Shown here: piece by piece, positions 1-11,194 of the stretch
Layout of the letters: each line of letters opens with the position of its first letter
How positions within the stretch are numbered: the first letter of the stretch is position 1
DNA from: Cyathus striatus
Taxonomy: Eukaryota; Basidiomycota; Agaricomycetes; Agaricales; Nidulariaceae
Assembly (NCBI GenBank): GCA_025738555.1
Contig: JAOVFP010000015.1
Coordinates: 496,001-560,000 of the forward strand
Length of the DNA: 64,000 bases
Direction: 5' to 3'
Position numbers and translations under genes: made by a program
The notes under the pieces: model-generated
The model's database searches: none
What the model was told of the DNA's origin: nothing
Seen by the model: only the letters and a program-made list of their open reading frames with translations

Positions 1-1514
1 TGCAGGTGTGCAGAGGAGATAGAAAGTAAGGCACAAGACCAAAAATGCGACCTGCACACCATTTATAAAGGTCTGATCCATTGCAATGCCCTTTTCATGT
101 GCTTTGAGTTTGCATTGCCAAGGCATTTTAGCAGGATCAGCTTCAAGAAATGCGAAGCTGGCTACATTTAACTTATGTACACATGTTATGAGTAAAATAA
201 GTCCATAATGCACTTACAATGTGAACTTTGCATGTCTATATAGCCTCAACAAAATTTCACCCTCCTTTGTGATCTTGAAATTTCTGAAATTGTTTTATGT
301 ACCATACGTTAACACAATAATATTTCTCTCAAATTAATACATGCATATACAGAACACTACTATGAGATGAAGTTGCAAAAAGAATTAAGTGTGTAGCTAG
401 CGTGGTTGAGGCGGGAGGTCGATTTAAGGCCCTGTTTGTAACAGGTTGTGATGATGTAACAACTAGGGGTGGATGACTGTATATCATGTATTTACAACAT
501 ACAAGCTGTCTAGAGTAGAAATGTTGTGTACAAAGGAAAAAAATATTTATTTTCAACTTATTTCACTGTGAGATTGTAAGTTATACCCTGTTATACATGG
601 CTCATATTTCTCATTAAGTGCTAATATATATTATATGAATGTAAGGTACATTTATCTTGTGAACTCCTACTAATTTATTGTATTTATTACTAACTAAGCA
701 TGTACACAAGTGGGGCTCGAACACAAGACCTCAGCAAGCAACGCCACTGCAACGCCAGGCAACGCCAAAATTAAATCGGCAACGCCAGGCAACGTCAATG
801 CAACGCCCGGCAACGTCAACTTGGGCAACGTCAAAAACCGGGCAACGTCAAAATCTGTAGGCCCCTTCTTGGTGTAAGCGGACTAGGGCTGCTCATCAGC
901 TTTACAATGAAACACCTTCCTCTTCATACTTCAGTTGAGTCCAAATGGGGTGTGGATGAAGGAAAACCAGATGGTGCGGAAAACCCAATGCAAACCCTTG
1001 CCGAGCCGGAGCATTAGTTAACTATTTGTATATCAAACTCTCGTATGATAACCCGTACTCTTATGTTCCTACTATTTAAATTCCATATATTTATTTTAAA
1101 ATTAAAACGATGCAATTTTTTATATGCATTTGAGCACGCGCGCTGTATACGGGTGGAAGATTCCAGAGCTCAGAAGTACACTAAGTAGTTCCATCGGGGT
1201 GTTATCAAAATAAGATAACATCAACTACCACATGCTGTGTCTCATTTTTCGCAATCCCTGTTCTCATGCTTCATCATATGATATCAGAAAAGGTGTTTAT
1301 AACAAAAGATATCAGGAGAGGTGTTTGTACCAGCTTGCAGGCTGACTGCTCTGATACTTCTACGAAGTTCAGCGTTTGCCTAGTAACAAAATGTTTGTGT
1401 GACCCGTAAATAAGGGTTTAATTTCAGTTCCATAACTCAACTTAGCGCACACGGATAATAATAGCATGGAGAACATATATAATGCGCTCCTTTGCGATTG
1501 ATTCTGGCACAGTT
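1..1514. other. AT-rich non-coding stretch
   Basis: I see no gene with recognisable protein similarity here. The short open frames are AT-rich and have no family signature. The stretch contains the GCAACGYC minisatellite, listed separately. Around 708-740, GGGGCTCGAACACAAGACC resembles the T-arm of a tRNA read on the minus strand, so a SINE remnant is possible. Confidence 0.5.
738..856. repeat. GCAACGYC minisatellite
   Basis: Irregular tandem array of the core GCAACGCC / GCAACGTC, about ten copies, with spacers such as AGG, AATT or CAAAAACCGG. Early copies read GCAACGCC and later ones GCAACGTC, so the array has a polarity of variants. It lies just after a tRNA-like T-arm sequence. Function is unknown. 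Confidence 0.8.
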
Positions 1515-2956
1515 ATGGCGACAACTCAATCTATTCCTATTGCTTCAATATGGGCAGGTCGTTATCTACCAGGTACCAGTGTGCTTACTTTCGTATTAAT
1601 CTCACTAATCAATACATAGCTATGGCGATCTCTTTTGTTATATGGGATATCATGTTGACACTTGGAAGAGAATTTCAGTCCATTTGGTTCAATGAAACGG
1701 TTAGAACCCGCTCCAAGGTACTATTTGCAATAAATATATACTCATCGGCAACTATGATCGCGTATATTGCCATTGGTAGATTCCCAATGCCTATTCTTTA
1801 TCATTATATTGATGAGCTTCCAAGTGACCACTGAAGGATGGGGCCATCTCATGCTGAATGACTCAGTGAGTTCCTGTGTGTATGTTTACCAAAATCAAAT
1901 ACTAACTTCCATGTCATTATTTAACTAGAAGTAGGTCCCAGTTCACAGAACTACGTTGCGGCAATATTGGTTGACTGCGGACTAGGTGCAAGATATTTAT
2001 ATGGCTATTTGCAGTATTTTCCGCTATTTTTGTAACAATTTCGCATTGTGAGTCCAATAAATGTATGCTTTATGTCGCTCCTGCTAAGATCACCTCGGAA
2101 GTTGTTATTATACTGCGCATATACATGTTGTGGGATAAGCGTCGTAAAATCGCATATATTTTGGTGGGGGCATTCATGGTCGCGATTTCTGTGACGGTCG
2201 TATTCACTGTTTTGACTGCACATGAATTACAACGTATGTGTTTCTTAGCATTCATTAAATATTTATTCTCGTAATGATATTGTGTAACCCAAAGCATTTG
2301 TATACTACAATCCTTTGCTTCATACATGTTCAATCAAGGATACCTACGATATGAAGACTTTAGCAATTGCACTGGGATCAACGGTAACTTCCTAGCATGT
2401 TTTCTCTATCGTTTCTAACGTATCTCCACAGTCGATGTTTGATCTATTCATAGTAGTCATGGTAACTTTTAATGTCTTAGATCAACCTCGCAGGAACCAT
2501 GTGAAAGTCCTCCATGTTCTCCAACGCGACGGATTTCGAATGTTCATGGTATGACCATTTAAGCTTTATTTGTTCTATGTTTATTCACGAATATATCCCA
2601 GGGATTGTTCGGTACGTTTACTATTAACAATTCTACATTATATCAGAACGCATTTATATTTTGCAACAGTTCTTCGCCTTGCAAATCTAATGACGGCGCT
2701 TCTAGGAGACGTAAGTTATCGGCATAAATTACATGGTGTACTCATTCATACTGAAAACTTACACATTCATATTAGTATTCAAACTTTTATGTCCTTCTTT
2801 CGTGAGTCTTTCATTGTTATTAAAACGACTTCAACTACTTAATGTTTAACGTTGGGAAGTGTTGTATGGGCGCTATGCTCAATTGCAAACTCAAGACTTC
2901 ACATACGTATAGAGAGTCTGCGTTTATACCAACCTCCCGGTTTGGATATGATTTAA
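1515..2956 (+). CDS. DUF6533 domain membrane protein (multi-exon)
   Basis: Likely integral membrane protein of the DUF6533 family, a basidiomycete-expanded multi-TM family of unknown role. Exon 1 (1515-1572) encodes MATTQSIPIASIWAGRYLP. An intron with GT at 1573, CTAAT branch and TAG ending at 1619 joins in phase to exon 2, which carries the domain core WDIMLTLGREFQSIWF followed by VLFAINIY. Later exons encode an SEVVIILRIYMLWDKRRK block near 2090-2160, LDQPRRN..HVLQRDGFRMFM (2431-2548), an apparent 10-bp microexon (2602-2611) and VLRLANLMTALLGD (2670-2710). A last block near 2857-2956 reads WALCSIANSRLHIRIE before a stop. The order matches the family. The join into the last block is not resolved. 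No stop interrupts the recognised blocks, so it may be functional. The family assignment is from motif recall. Confidence 0.72.
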
Positions 2957-4420
2957 TCGGCAACACTTATACACGCATGGTAAAATGAAAACATTACTTC
3001 AGATTTTATGCACATTTTAGAAATGTAATCTATATTTATGGTGAATGTGGATAATTTATATGATGGATTTGTGTCAAGCTTTGCTTCATTGCGGTTCAGG
3101 TTCTTTATCAGTATTATGCAGCGGTCACGCTAATGTAATATCATCTTGGCTAGTGTTTGCATCCAGTTTTCAGTACAACAGAAAAGGCCGAACTTGCTTA
3201 AATATTCCCACTATTAACCTGAAGTTACTGCTTTGATATGTCTTCTTGATGTACTGTCAACATCACGAGAGTCCAAGAGTTTGTATTGGTTGGAATCCAG
3301 ATTCTATAAAATAAGTACACGGTTAGTGTGCATGGAGGCTATTCTTTGATTATCGTGGAACCATATTTATACGTATACGGTTAGTAAACATGGAGGCTAT
3401 TTCTTTATTTATGCACCGTGGCAGATCGCCGCGGGTCACGGGAGAGTCTAATGTTCCAGAGTTACATAGACCAATTAAAGGCGCTTGTTCTTGGAGAACC
3501 GGGAACTAAATAAAGTTATCAGTATCATAGTTCTATATCGTATAAGTTGTTGATCTTTTTTCTGATGCTTTCATAGCACTTGCCGCTATATTAGTGCACC
3601 ACAATAAACTCCATCCACATTACAAATTTCACTACTAGCAGGTATCACATACAGTTTATAGGGAGGCGGTGGCATAGTGAGACAAGTGCCTTGATGCTAT
3701 CGTCTACTGGAGGCTCAGGAGCGTTAAAACGCGAGTTCGAAATCATTAATCGGCTTCGAATGATATATTTGATAGATTTACAATGACGATACACAGCAGC
3801 TTCCTTCGCTACGGTTTACATCTCCCTGTAAGGTTGTTTCATTGTACCTCTGAGTTTTTGATGCATATATGCATCAGCAGTTGATCACCGCGGATGAAAA
3901 CAAACCAAACAATGAGATGCACCTCATGTCGATACACCAACGAATTCCGCGCATGTGAATTACCCGTCGCAGTGATTGAAATGGTAGTCCACATTACATT
4001 TCAATTTTATTGCAGCTGGAAGAAGAATCGGCTTCGTTGCTTATGATAATTAAAGAACTTCGACTATGGAATGTTTTGGAATATAGCTAAGAATAAACCT
4101 TACTAAGCATTTACACCGACAGTTACAGTGCACGATGTCACACCAAGCCTTTGCTAGCATACGTATTTTTCCTTCGCCCACCTCTATATATGATATCACC
4201 GTATTGTAGTTATAGAGGCTTTCTAAAGTCAACTTTCCAAGAATTTACTTGTCACGCAACACATGATGAATTACAACCAGGACGTTATCGAAGTTCGGGT
4301 TCAATTACTGGGCGTGTTACGATCTTGTCTGTAATCTGCAATGCAATAATACAGTCTATAAATGAGGCGAACAAAGACGAGAGTAGATTATAAATTGGCT
4401 AGACCGGTCTACGAATAAGC
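2957..4420. other. Intergenic AT-rich stretch with a SINE-like copy
   Basis: No gene recognised. It contains a near repeat, CGGTTAGTRNNCATGGAGGC, at about 3322 and 3377, and the tRNA-like repeat listed at 3661-3785. Confidence 0.5.
3661..3785 (+). repeat. tRNA-derived SINE-like copy
   Basis: GGTGGCATAGTGAG resembles a pol III A box, and CGAGTTCGAAATC, about 60 bases on, resembles a B box. The following tail TAATCGGCTTCGAATGATAT is shared, with substitutions, by a second copy near 19015-19135 (TAATCGACTTTGAACGATGT). A shared tail behind a tRNA-like head is the layout of a SINE. It does not fold as a proper tRNA. Confidence 0.5.
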
Positions 4421-4637
4421 TGTGTACACAGGATAACCACTCCTTTGTACACCGAAATTTATTTTAGCTATAGCTTCGTCAATTATTTGTTTATTTACAT
4501 ATAACTTGGTGCATATATTTTCCAAATTTCATACTACAACATACTTAACTTTCACGTCACTATGATAAGAACTGGATGAGATATTTATGTTTTATTGGTT
4601 TTGGTACGAATTCCGTGAACCACTATTCGGTTGTACA

Positions 4638-5809
4638 TAGTGTTGCCGCAAGGTGAGTTGCCACCGAGGTGAAGGTACCTTGGTAACGCTGAGTCAAGGT
4701 GTACCTTGAGGTAACGAGTCAAACATGAACAATTACTTTCCCTCACGTGTTTCAATGTGTACTAATTACTTCCTTGTCAACGCACTGCGCTCCTCCGACT
4801 TATTTTCCTATGTATTCAGCACTGTATGTACTGCCTTACAAACTCCTTAACAGACTTTCTTTTTCACTCTGTTTATAATATTGTAATAAATATTTACTTG
4901 GCGTAAACAGCTGTTGCCATAGGCATTATTTTATGGCAAAGGAAACACTGCAAAGTTGAAAGAAAATTGCACAGGCGGCACGGGCCTTCAGACCCTATCA
5001 CTCATCCTCCCAGTCTATGAGGAACTTAATTGAATGCTTCAAAGAATAAGAGGCCTGGTTCTGGGTATCGCGCACAAAGCGGAAGGCACACACGAATGAA
5101 AGCTCTTCCAGAAGCCTTTCTTATCAATTGTCAGCACTCGACTTCCAAGTTCCCTCCAAGATTCACAGCTACCTGTTCTTCCTTGACATATTTCCAATGT
5201 AGAACTCAGACGTCAAGGCATTGCTGCCGTCGACGAAGAGTTTGTTTGATCTCGTTGTGTTCTAGGAGGTATATTCTATGCAGTCTCAGTTCCCTCTTCA
5301 TTTGCTAACACTATATTTACCTTTAGAGCCAACAATTCGATTTCCCCATTCTTTAATTATTGTATTGCAGTTGATATTACTTATTCCAGCTCAGGCTTCC
5401 GCTGTATCTTGTGAGTGAGTGTTCTCATCAAGCAAGGGACTTCAAATTCTCAAATACCTAACGCGTTCTAAATGCCTCAATTTTACGGAAGGTTTAATAA
5501 CCTCTGAGGATGAGTGTTCTATCATAATAGATCTCGACTCGTCGGTTATGGAGGATATTATAATGAAAGGGCAGCACGACACTCAGTTGAATCACTAATA
5601 GATTTTTCCAATACTTAGTAGCTTGTACTACACAGTTGTCTGAAGTGTTTGGTGTAGTATATACCTACATAGGTTTATTAGAAGCTATACCAACCAAACA
5701 GATGCATACAGTGCATCGTCTCGGAGGTAAATCGATATCACCTCAAGCTGCCTCGAGGTGAATTAGCCGACACCTTGGTAACACCTCACCTCACCTCGCG
5801 GCAACACTA
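4638..5809. mobile_element. Non-autonomous hAT element with perfect 8-bp TSD
   Basis: Begins TAGTGTTGCCGCAAGGTGAG and ends with its inverse, CACCTCGCGGCAACACTA. The element is flanked on both sides by the identical octamer GTTGTACA (4630-4637 and 5810-5817). An 8-bp duplication and TAGTGTTGCCGC ends are typical of fungal hAT transposons. Subterminal AGGTGA/TCACCT and ACCTTGGTAACNCC motifs occur at both ends. Only a hAT C-terminal remnant is coded inside. Confidence 0.9.
5380..5478 (+). pseudogene. hAT transposase C-terminal (dimerisation) remnant
   Basis: One frame reads IPAQASAVSCE, stop, VFSSSKGLQILKYL. This corresponds to the hAT dimerisation-region signature (serine-cysteine-glutamate-arginine, then VFS). 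The arginine position is TGA (5416-5418), as expected from a CGA codon after CpG deamination. A possible splice acceptor (TGTATTGCAG) precedes it. The rest of the transposase is not recognisable in this 1.2-kb element, so it cannot be autonomous. Confidence 0.6.
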
Positions 5810-6275
5810 GTTGTACAGTGTCGCATAATGCGTGACAGCCCTGCCACGCCACTGAAGCGATCACCATCGGGCCTTCAGGGGTGTCACGCTTTGTGACATA
5901 TCATGTTCTATTTTGGGGGATGAGAAGGAGATCTTGCTGTTTTCGCCGTAAATACACAGACTTTCGTGAATAAAATGATACATGCATGCATTTAAAGTAT
6001 GTACAAGTGTGAAATAAGTCCTATACCAGCCAGAAGTGTACAAATTCATAGAAAACAGCATTGTCAAAATTTCGAAAATTTCGCAAAAACACACCAAAAT
6101 CAGCATCACCATTTAAACAGAAATAGATATATTTAAAATAACATATGTAGTTAATCTCTACCTTATACCTTACAGGATAATGCCCAGAATTAAGTAATAC
6201 ATGCAAAGGTTTTAGAGAAATGTGCTACTGTACAAAGGAGTAGTGGTGTACAAAGGAGTGGTTATCCTGTGTACA

Positions 6276-7918
6276 ACTTCAAGCTACTACATAAGTATGG
6301 GCGATGGCCATGTGGTGAGACTCATAGCGCAGAAACGAGGTGAAACTAAAAATAAAATGAATGAGAATAACCTTAAAGCACAATGCCCCTCCGGAGGAGT
6401 CCGCCGGTGATGAGTCCCCTGTTAAATCTCACTTGGATCTTCCCATGTGCACATGACCTGGTTCGCAGAGCTGAATGTGCGTTAACCAGCAGCTCAGGTG
6501 TCTACTCCTGAGCCAGGCATGGGAATCGTGCGTTTCCGCTGCACAATATTCAGCGTCCTAGGTGTCGTTTCGACCATTCTGGGGGAATTTTACACCACGA
6601 GCACATAGTAATAATTTATTATGGCAGTTATAAAGGTAATAAAGGTAGTAGATTTACTGATTTATTTGATGTATGTATTGAAGTAGCATTGCAGTCACTC
6701 ATTGACACTAATACTACACCTTCACTAAATATATTCCACTGCCTGGCATGATTTAACATACACTTAAATGTATTTGTAGTGAAGAATAAATTATGGGAAA
6801 TATTACTTGGGCATGTGCAAAGGATTTGAGTAATTAAAAACTTTTTGTATCATACAAACCTCTATCTATTTTCCGACACACCCCACCTCCTGTTCACGAT
6901 GACATATGGCTCACCATTTCTTCCCTAAAAAGAAACACTACTCACGTCTTTACATCATTTTATCAGTATGATTTTTTCTCATTCATACTTATCTTTGACT
7001 TATCTCTATTAAGGCCTTAAGGTTTCGTTGTATGGCTAACACAATGTAAGTATGTGATGTGATATATATGCGGTGTTCACATTCCTACACCGAAATAAAA
7101 ACCATGTTTATCTATTGTAATAGCTAAAGGGGCTATGCCTCACATATTCAACTAAATATTCACTATAAATGTGACTAATTATTATGTGTGAAAGCTATTA
7201 GCCTATAGGGCATGTAAGGCCATTGCTCAACCTACTTATTACTACTACTTGTTGTCGGTTCAACTCACGCTTCTGAGCTGGTGCAACACAACCCTGTTCT
7301 GGAACAATCCGTTTCCGCATATGGTACAGATCCATAAATGAGATTTAACAGGGGACTACAAACTCGGAGTCCACGGATGAAAAGACGTTCCACATGGCAC
7401 GACTTACTCACGCAGTCTTTCATAGTCATCCCCTCTTATTATATTCAGCTTTCTCTGCCTGCTCTGATCAACGCCGTCCGCACCCTCCGTTATGTACGTG
7501 TAGCTGGGAGTAACCCATTTTCCCTCGTCTAACTTCGTCTCGCCTAAAGTACGCAATTGCTTTGAGGACATGCTGAAATTTATACTCTGGTTGCCAGGCA
7601 TTCTCGCCTTCGTCGAACCCCAGCCACTTCTCCTTGGCTTCACTAGGAATTGGTACACCCCCCATGTGTCTTTTCCAGGTTCAAACTTCTTTCTATCTCC
7701 TGCTCCTGCCCGGTTTCTCTGATTAGGTACAGTCTGTGACAAGCAAAGTCCACCAATTTTATTACAGTACAAAAATGATTTTTTTTGGACAAACTAATTA
7801 CAGATTCAGATTCAGAAAGTCAAAATACATACAAAAATGATGTTTTTAAGAAATTCCCACAATAAAATAGGTTTGCCAAATTTTTTGGCAAAAAAATCAA
7901 CATGTTACATAACCTATT
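6276..7918. other. AT-rich stretch without recognised genes
   Basis: The open frames here are short or overlap each other. Frames at 7404-7772 (minus) give two alternative readings, neither of which I recognise. The 7860-7900 segment has TTTTTTGGCAAAAAAAT-type sequence directly beyond the dead DDE transposase, and a similar TGCCAAATTTTTGGGTC occurs on its other side near 8830. These may be degraded ends of that transposon. Confidence 0.4.
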
Positions 7919-8695
7919 TTAGGACGAAATAGCTTCAAGTGCCATCATGGCCTGATTGGAGGCTTCATGGTGTTGGTGCTGCTTCCTCACAGCCCATTCT
8001 GCTGCTTCACCTGTTAAACCATGCCTATAAGCACTCATGAATCACCATGTTTGATTAATAAAATGGCGAACAACATCCAGAGGACAAGCATCTAAGTATT
8101 TCATAACTGCATTTTTTGCATCTTGAAATGTTCTTTTCTCTTCTTCACAAAACTGATATTTTATCCACCCCCAGTACTGTTAAAATGTATTGAATAATTT
8201 AGACTTGAATTATAATAGAAAATATACATACCATTTCTATTGGATTCAATTCACAATGAAATTTTGGCAGAAACATACAAATATGTCCAGCATTGGTGAT
8301 TAATATTTCAAGCATTGACTTCCGGTTGACAAAATCATCTTGCTGGTTAAGGAGACAGGCCATGCAACAATCTTTACTTTCAAAAGGACAAACTGGTGAG
8401 CATTTTGCACAAAGATGAGAAACATCAAAACCTCATTCTTCTAAAACTGTCTGCAGTCCTTTTGGCCAGGGTCTTGAAGTAATTCACCATCCTCACTGAA
8501 TAGCTGTGGTTTAGACACACTTATAGATCCCCCACTGATCACATCACTGATCACATTTTCAGGACTTGTATTGGGCTCTGGGGAGGATGTACTAGTGACA
8601 GGTGGTGGGGAGGACCTTTGAAGATTAGTTCTTGATTGATTATTGTGAAGTCCACTTGTATTTCAGCTCTTTTTCTTGGGTCAACCTCTGGGCAT
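7919..8695 (-). pseudogene. DDE-superfamily endonuclease (transposase), inactivated
   Basis: Reading the minus strand from 8695 gives an N-terminal MPRG-x-PKKKS-x-N basic segment, a Ser/Pro-rich linker, then LFSEDGELLQDP and a cysteine cluster (HLCAKCSPVCPFESKDCC). FVNRKSMLEILITNAGHICM and FLPKFHCELNPIEM follow, the classic end of a fungal DDE endonuclease. After an intron comes YWGWIKYQF..FMSAYRHGLTGEAAEW, ending at TAA (7919-7921). Four in-frame TGA codons (complement at 8681, 8663, 8433, 8042) stand where arginine is expected. The catalytic core upstream of the cysteine cluster is missing, so this is also internally deleted. Confidence 0.75.
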
Positions 8696-9489
8696 GGTGG
8701 TTAGAAAGATGAATTTTTGGCACCCATTGAGGCAATCCAGGGGCTCATATTTTTGCGGAATCATATCGCAATCGATGAAAGGATGCTAAAAATACATTTT
8801 CAGTGATTTATACTATTTTTTATGGCTGAGTGCCAAATTTTTGGGTCAAAAAATTAAAAAATCGGAAATCGAAAAATCAGCTCGTGGAATCTTAATTAAT
8901 ACATCATAAATATGCTATTCCAACGGTTTTCGGAGTTTAAAACTTATTTGTCATTGCTGAAAAATTCACTTAAGTTTGCTCAAAAAATTAGTGGGTTTTG
9001 CTTGTCGCGGACTATACTTCTCGCGCTCAGACCAGGCACAAGACAAGGAAGACATTGTGGATATTCCAGATATCTGTTAAGTTACAGTATCTGAGACCTT
9101 CTGAGAGGTTTTGAAAGGCTCAAGTTGCATCAGGCAATACCCCAACAGCTATATTAGTAAAATTAGTAATACTAAGGTCCACCCATGTCCGAACGTCAAT
9201 AATCTGACACACATAAAAGGTCGTTGGAGATTGGGAGCATACGTAGATGAAGTGATTGTGAAGTGAACGAGTTCTTATGAACATGATAGCTGAGATGACT
9301 GGTGTGCGTTATGACGATTCAAAAATTCACGGCCACGGAAGGGACGCGACAGAGACAAGGGGAGAGCAAAACAAGAACTGATGCATGATGGTGGGTGATG
9401 TAGACGAGACCTTGCTTAGCTGAACGCCAGATGCTGGTTACATTCATAGCCGGCATCATTGTTTAGCGTATGCTGAAACGATAACTCTA
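8696..9489. other. Non-coding, AT-rich
   Basis: No gene recognised. Open frames are short and have no family signature. Confidence 0.4.
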
Positions 9490-9795
9490 GTGTGCCTCAC
9501 CTACCCCATCTAATCCAAAAATCCAACAAGCGCAGTCGAAGTGCGGCATTTGATGTCGCTATCAACAGGTAATGGGAGACACTTATGCAGTGCCATGCAT
9601 GCATGATGTAACGACCTCGTATGATGCGGCGTTCCAGGTGGTTGAACGAGAAGCGCAGGTAAGGCAATGGGGAGCTGAGGGGCCGGGAGGGGGGCAGGGC
9701 TTAATATCCCCCCTTCTGATTACTGCTGAGCGAGAGAAAGAGACTGAGATGTAGACGGAGTAATAATGTGTTGTCGTTTGAGTGGGCACGGGCTG
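9490..9795 (-). pseudogene. Decayed partial copy (A) of the Mau2-like first exon
   Basis: The DNA follows 15560-15860 of the Mau2-like gene: CGGCATTTGATGTCGCTATC matches CGGCATTCGACGTCCCTATC, and the shared blocks ACACTTATGCAGTGCCA, AACGACCTCG and GTTGTCGTTTGAGTGGGC follow in the same order. It is more diverged than copy B, with frame breaks in every reading, and ends abruptly at about 9795 where copy B begins. The two partial copies form a tandem duplication. Confidence 0.65.
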
Positions 9796-10288
9796 CTCCA
9801 CTTCTCCTTCTACCTCGCCCCTCGTCACTTCATCCACCCAGGCCAATCCCAAAATCCTCAATCTCATTTCAACCAAGGCAGTCCAAGCACGGCATTCGAC
9901 GTCCCTATCCACAGGAAATAAGAGACACTTATGTAGCGCCGAGATGCAGAGACCTCGCATGATGCGATTTTTCAGGCGGTTGAACGAGCATTGCTGGGAG
10001 CGCAAGAAGGAGCTGAGGTGGCGAGAGGGGGGATGGCTAGGGCCCACCACCCCCCCTTTTGCCTTTACTTGCTGAGCGAGACAAGGGGACTGAGGAAACG
10101 AAGATGGAGTAATGATGTGTTGTCGTTTGTGTGGGCGTGTGCTGTCAGTCGATGTGGAAGGGTGCTTGCTTATCGTTGGTGATGATGAGGATGGGACGAG
10201 CATGTGAATCGTGTGATGGGGGGAATGGAAATTAATGCGGGTGTCACGCTGGGTGCTGTGATAAGGCGCGCTTTATTGTTTCGGTTTA
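9796..10288 (-). pseudogene. Decayed partial copy (B) of the Mau2-like first exon and upstream flank
   Basis: Minus-strand reading contains SKHPSTSTDS, LAQQVKAKGG, ALHKCLLFPVDRDVECRAW and LVEMRLRILGL, directly parallel to the first exon at 15463-15888. The start codon of the better copy is changed here (ATG to ATA, plus-strand TAT at about 10171-10173). The middle is out of frame. Sequence similarity continues beyond the start into the upstream flank (GAATCGTGTGATGG, GTGTCACGCTGGGTG), so a genomic segment was duplicated rather than an mRNA. That flank is interrupted by the hAT element at 10297. Confidence 0.75.
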
Positions 10289-10296
10289 TTTGTGAG

Positions 10297-11194
10297 TAGT
10301 GTTGCCGCGGTGCGGCTAAAAAGCCATGAGCCGAATGAGCCGAACCGAATTTTAGCCAGACTGAGCCGTATTACGGCTTCATGGCTTCCAAGCTGCTAAA
10401 GTCACAGCTTAGCTGCGCCAGCCACTCCTACTTTCCATGTTTGATATGACAAATCTTTGATGTTGCCTTGGAACATTCTGGGGTAATGTATATTATTTTT
10501 TCCCTTATTTTCAAGTTGTATATGTTGTTGCATTTATTTCAAATGCATTCTTAATATTTGCCTGGATAAAGTCGAGATAGAAATGTGAATTTTTGAATAA
10601 CGCCAAGCGGGAAGTTATCCCTTAGCGCTCGCCTCAAGCCTTGCTACCTTAGTGATGATTATGTAACTCGTGCTATTGCCTTGTTTACGTATGTTGACCG
10701 ATAATAGATGATTTACAGGTTTCTACGACGTAAGTAATACCCATTGTCAGCTCAGTAGAGCAACCTTTAAATTGCAATGAATGTGTTCTAAAAATACTTA
10801 CTATGATAATAAATGATCCCTACAATATATAGTGCCATAAATCAAAGTAAGTATGCATTTGATTTAAATTCGTAAATAACTACTGCCCGCAACGACTCTG
10901 CATTGAGAGATGGACTTCAATATATATAATTCTGATCTAAAATTAGCAGTTATATGTAGTAAAGTAATAAATCATGTATTTTAGAAATACATTCTGAGCT
11001 TGCAAGCACCTTACACTTGCAAATACTCATTTCTTATTCCATTTCTGTAGTGAATTGCCAAAAACATCGGCTAAGAGCAGCTAAGCCGCTTTAAAACCGT
11101 AGCCGATACCTCGGTTCGGCTTACGAAGCCGTTAGAATCACTAAGCCACGTGAAGCTGAGCTGAGCTAAGCCAAACTGCACCACGGCAACACTA
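10297..11194. mobile_element. Non-autonomous hAT element with perfect 8-bp TSD
   Basis: Starts TAGTGTTGCCGCGGTGCGGC and ends with the inverse CACCACGGCAACACTA. It is flanked by identical TTTGTGAG octamers (10289-10296 and 11195-11202). Subterminal GGCTNANNAAGCC palindromic motifs (AGCCGA, CGGCTT) are dense at both ends. No transposase similarity is seen in its 898 bp. The related empty flank at about 15990-16025 shows the site before insertion. Confidence 0.9.

Larger units (their letters stand above)
4421..6275. mobile_element. Inverted-repeat element, 31-33 bp TIRs
   Basis: TGTGTACACAGGATAACCAC plus the next 13 bases (4421-4453) is repeated in inverse at 6245-6275 with 30 of 31 or better identity. 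A further partial copy of the inner TIR lies at 6231-6244. No transposase of its own is seen. Without the nested hAT the element is about 0.7 kb, so it is a MITE-like non-autonomous element. I could not define a target duplication. Confidence 0.65.

Noticed and set aside
7404..7772. 122-codon minus open frame with an overlapping 65-codon frame
   Set aside because: Two readings look equally protein-like, neither is recognised, and no splice or family context supports either.
9583..10203. 206-codon minus open frame taken as a protein
   Set aside because: It is a frame-mixed, start-lost copy of the Mau2-like first exon; only parts keep the family reading.
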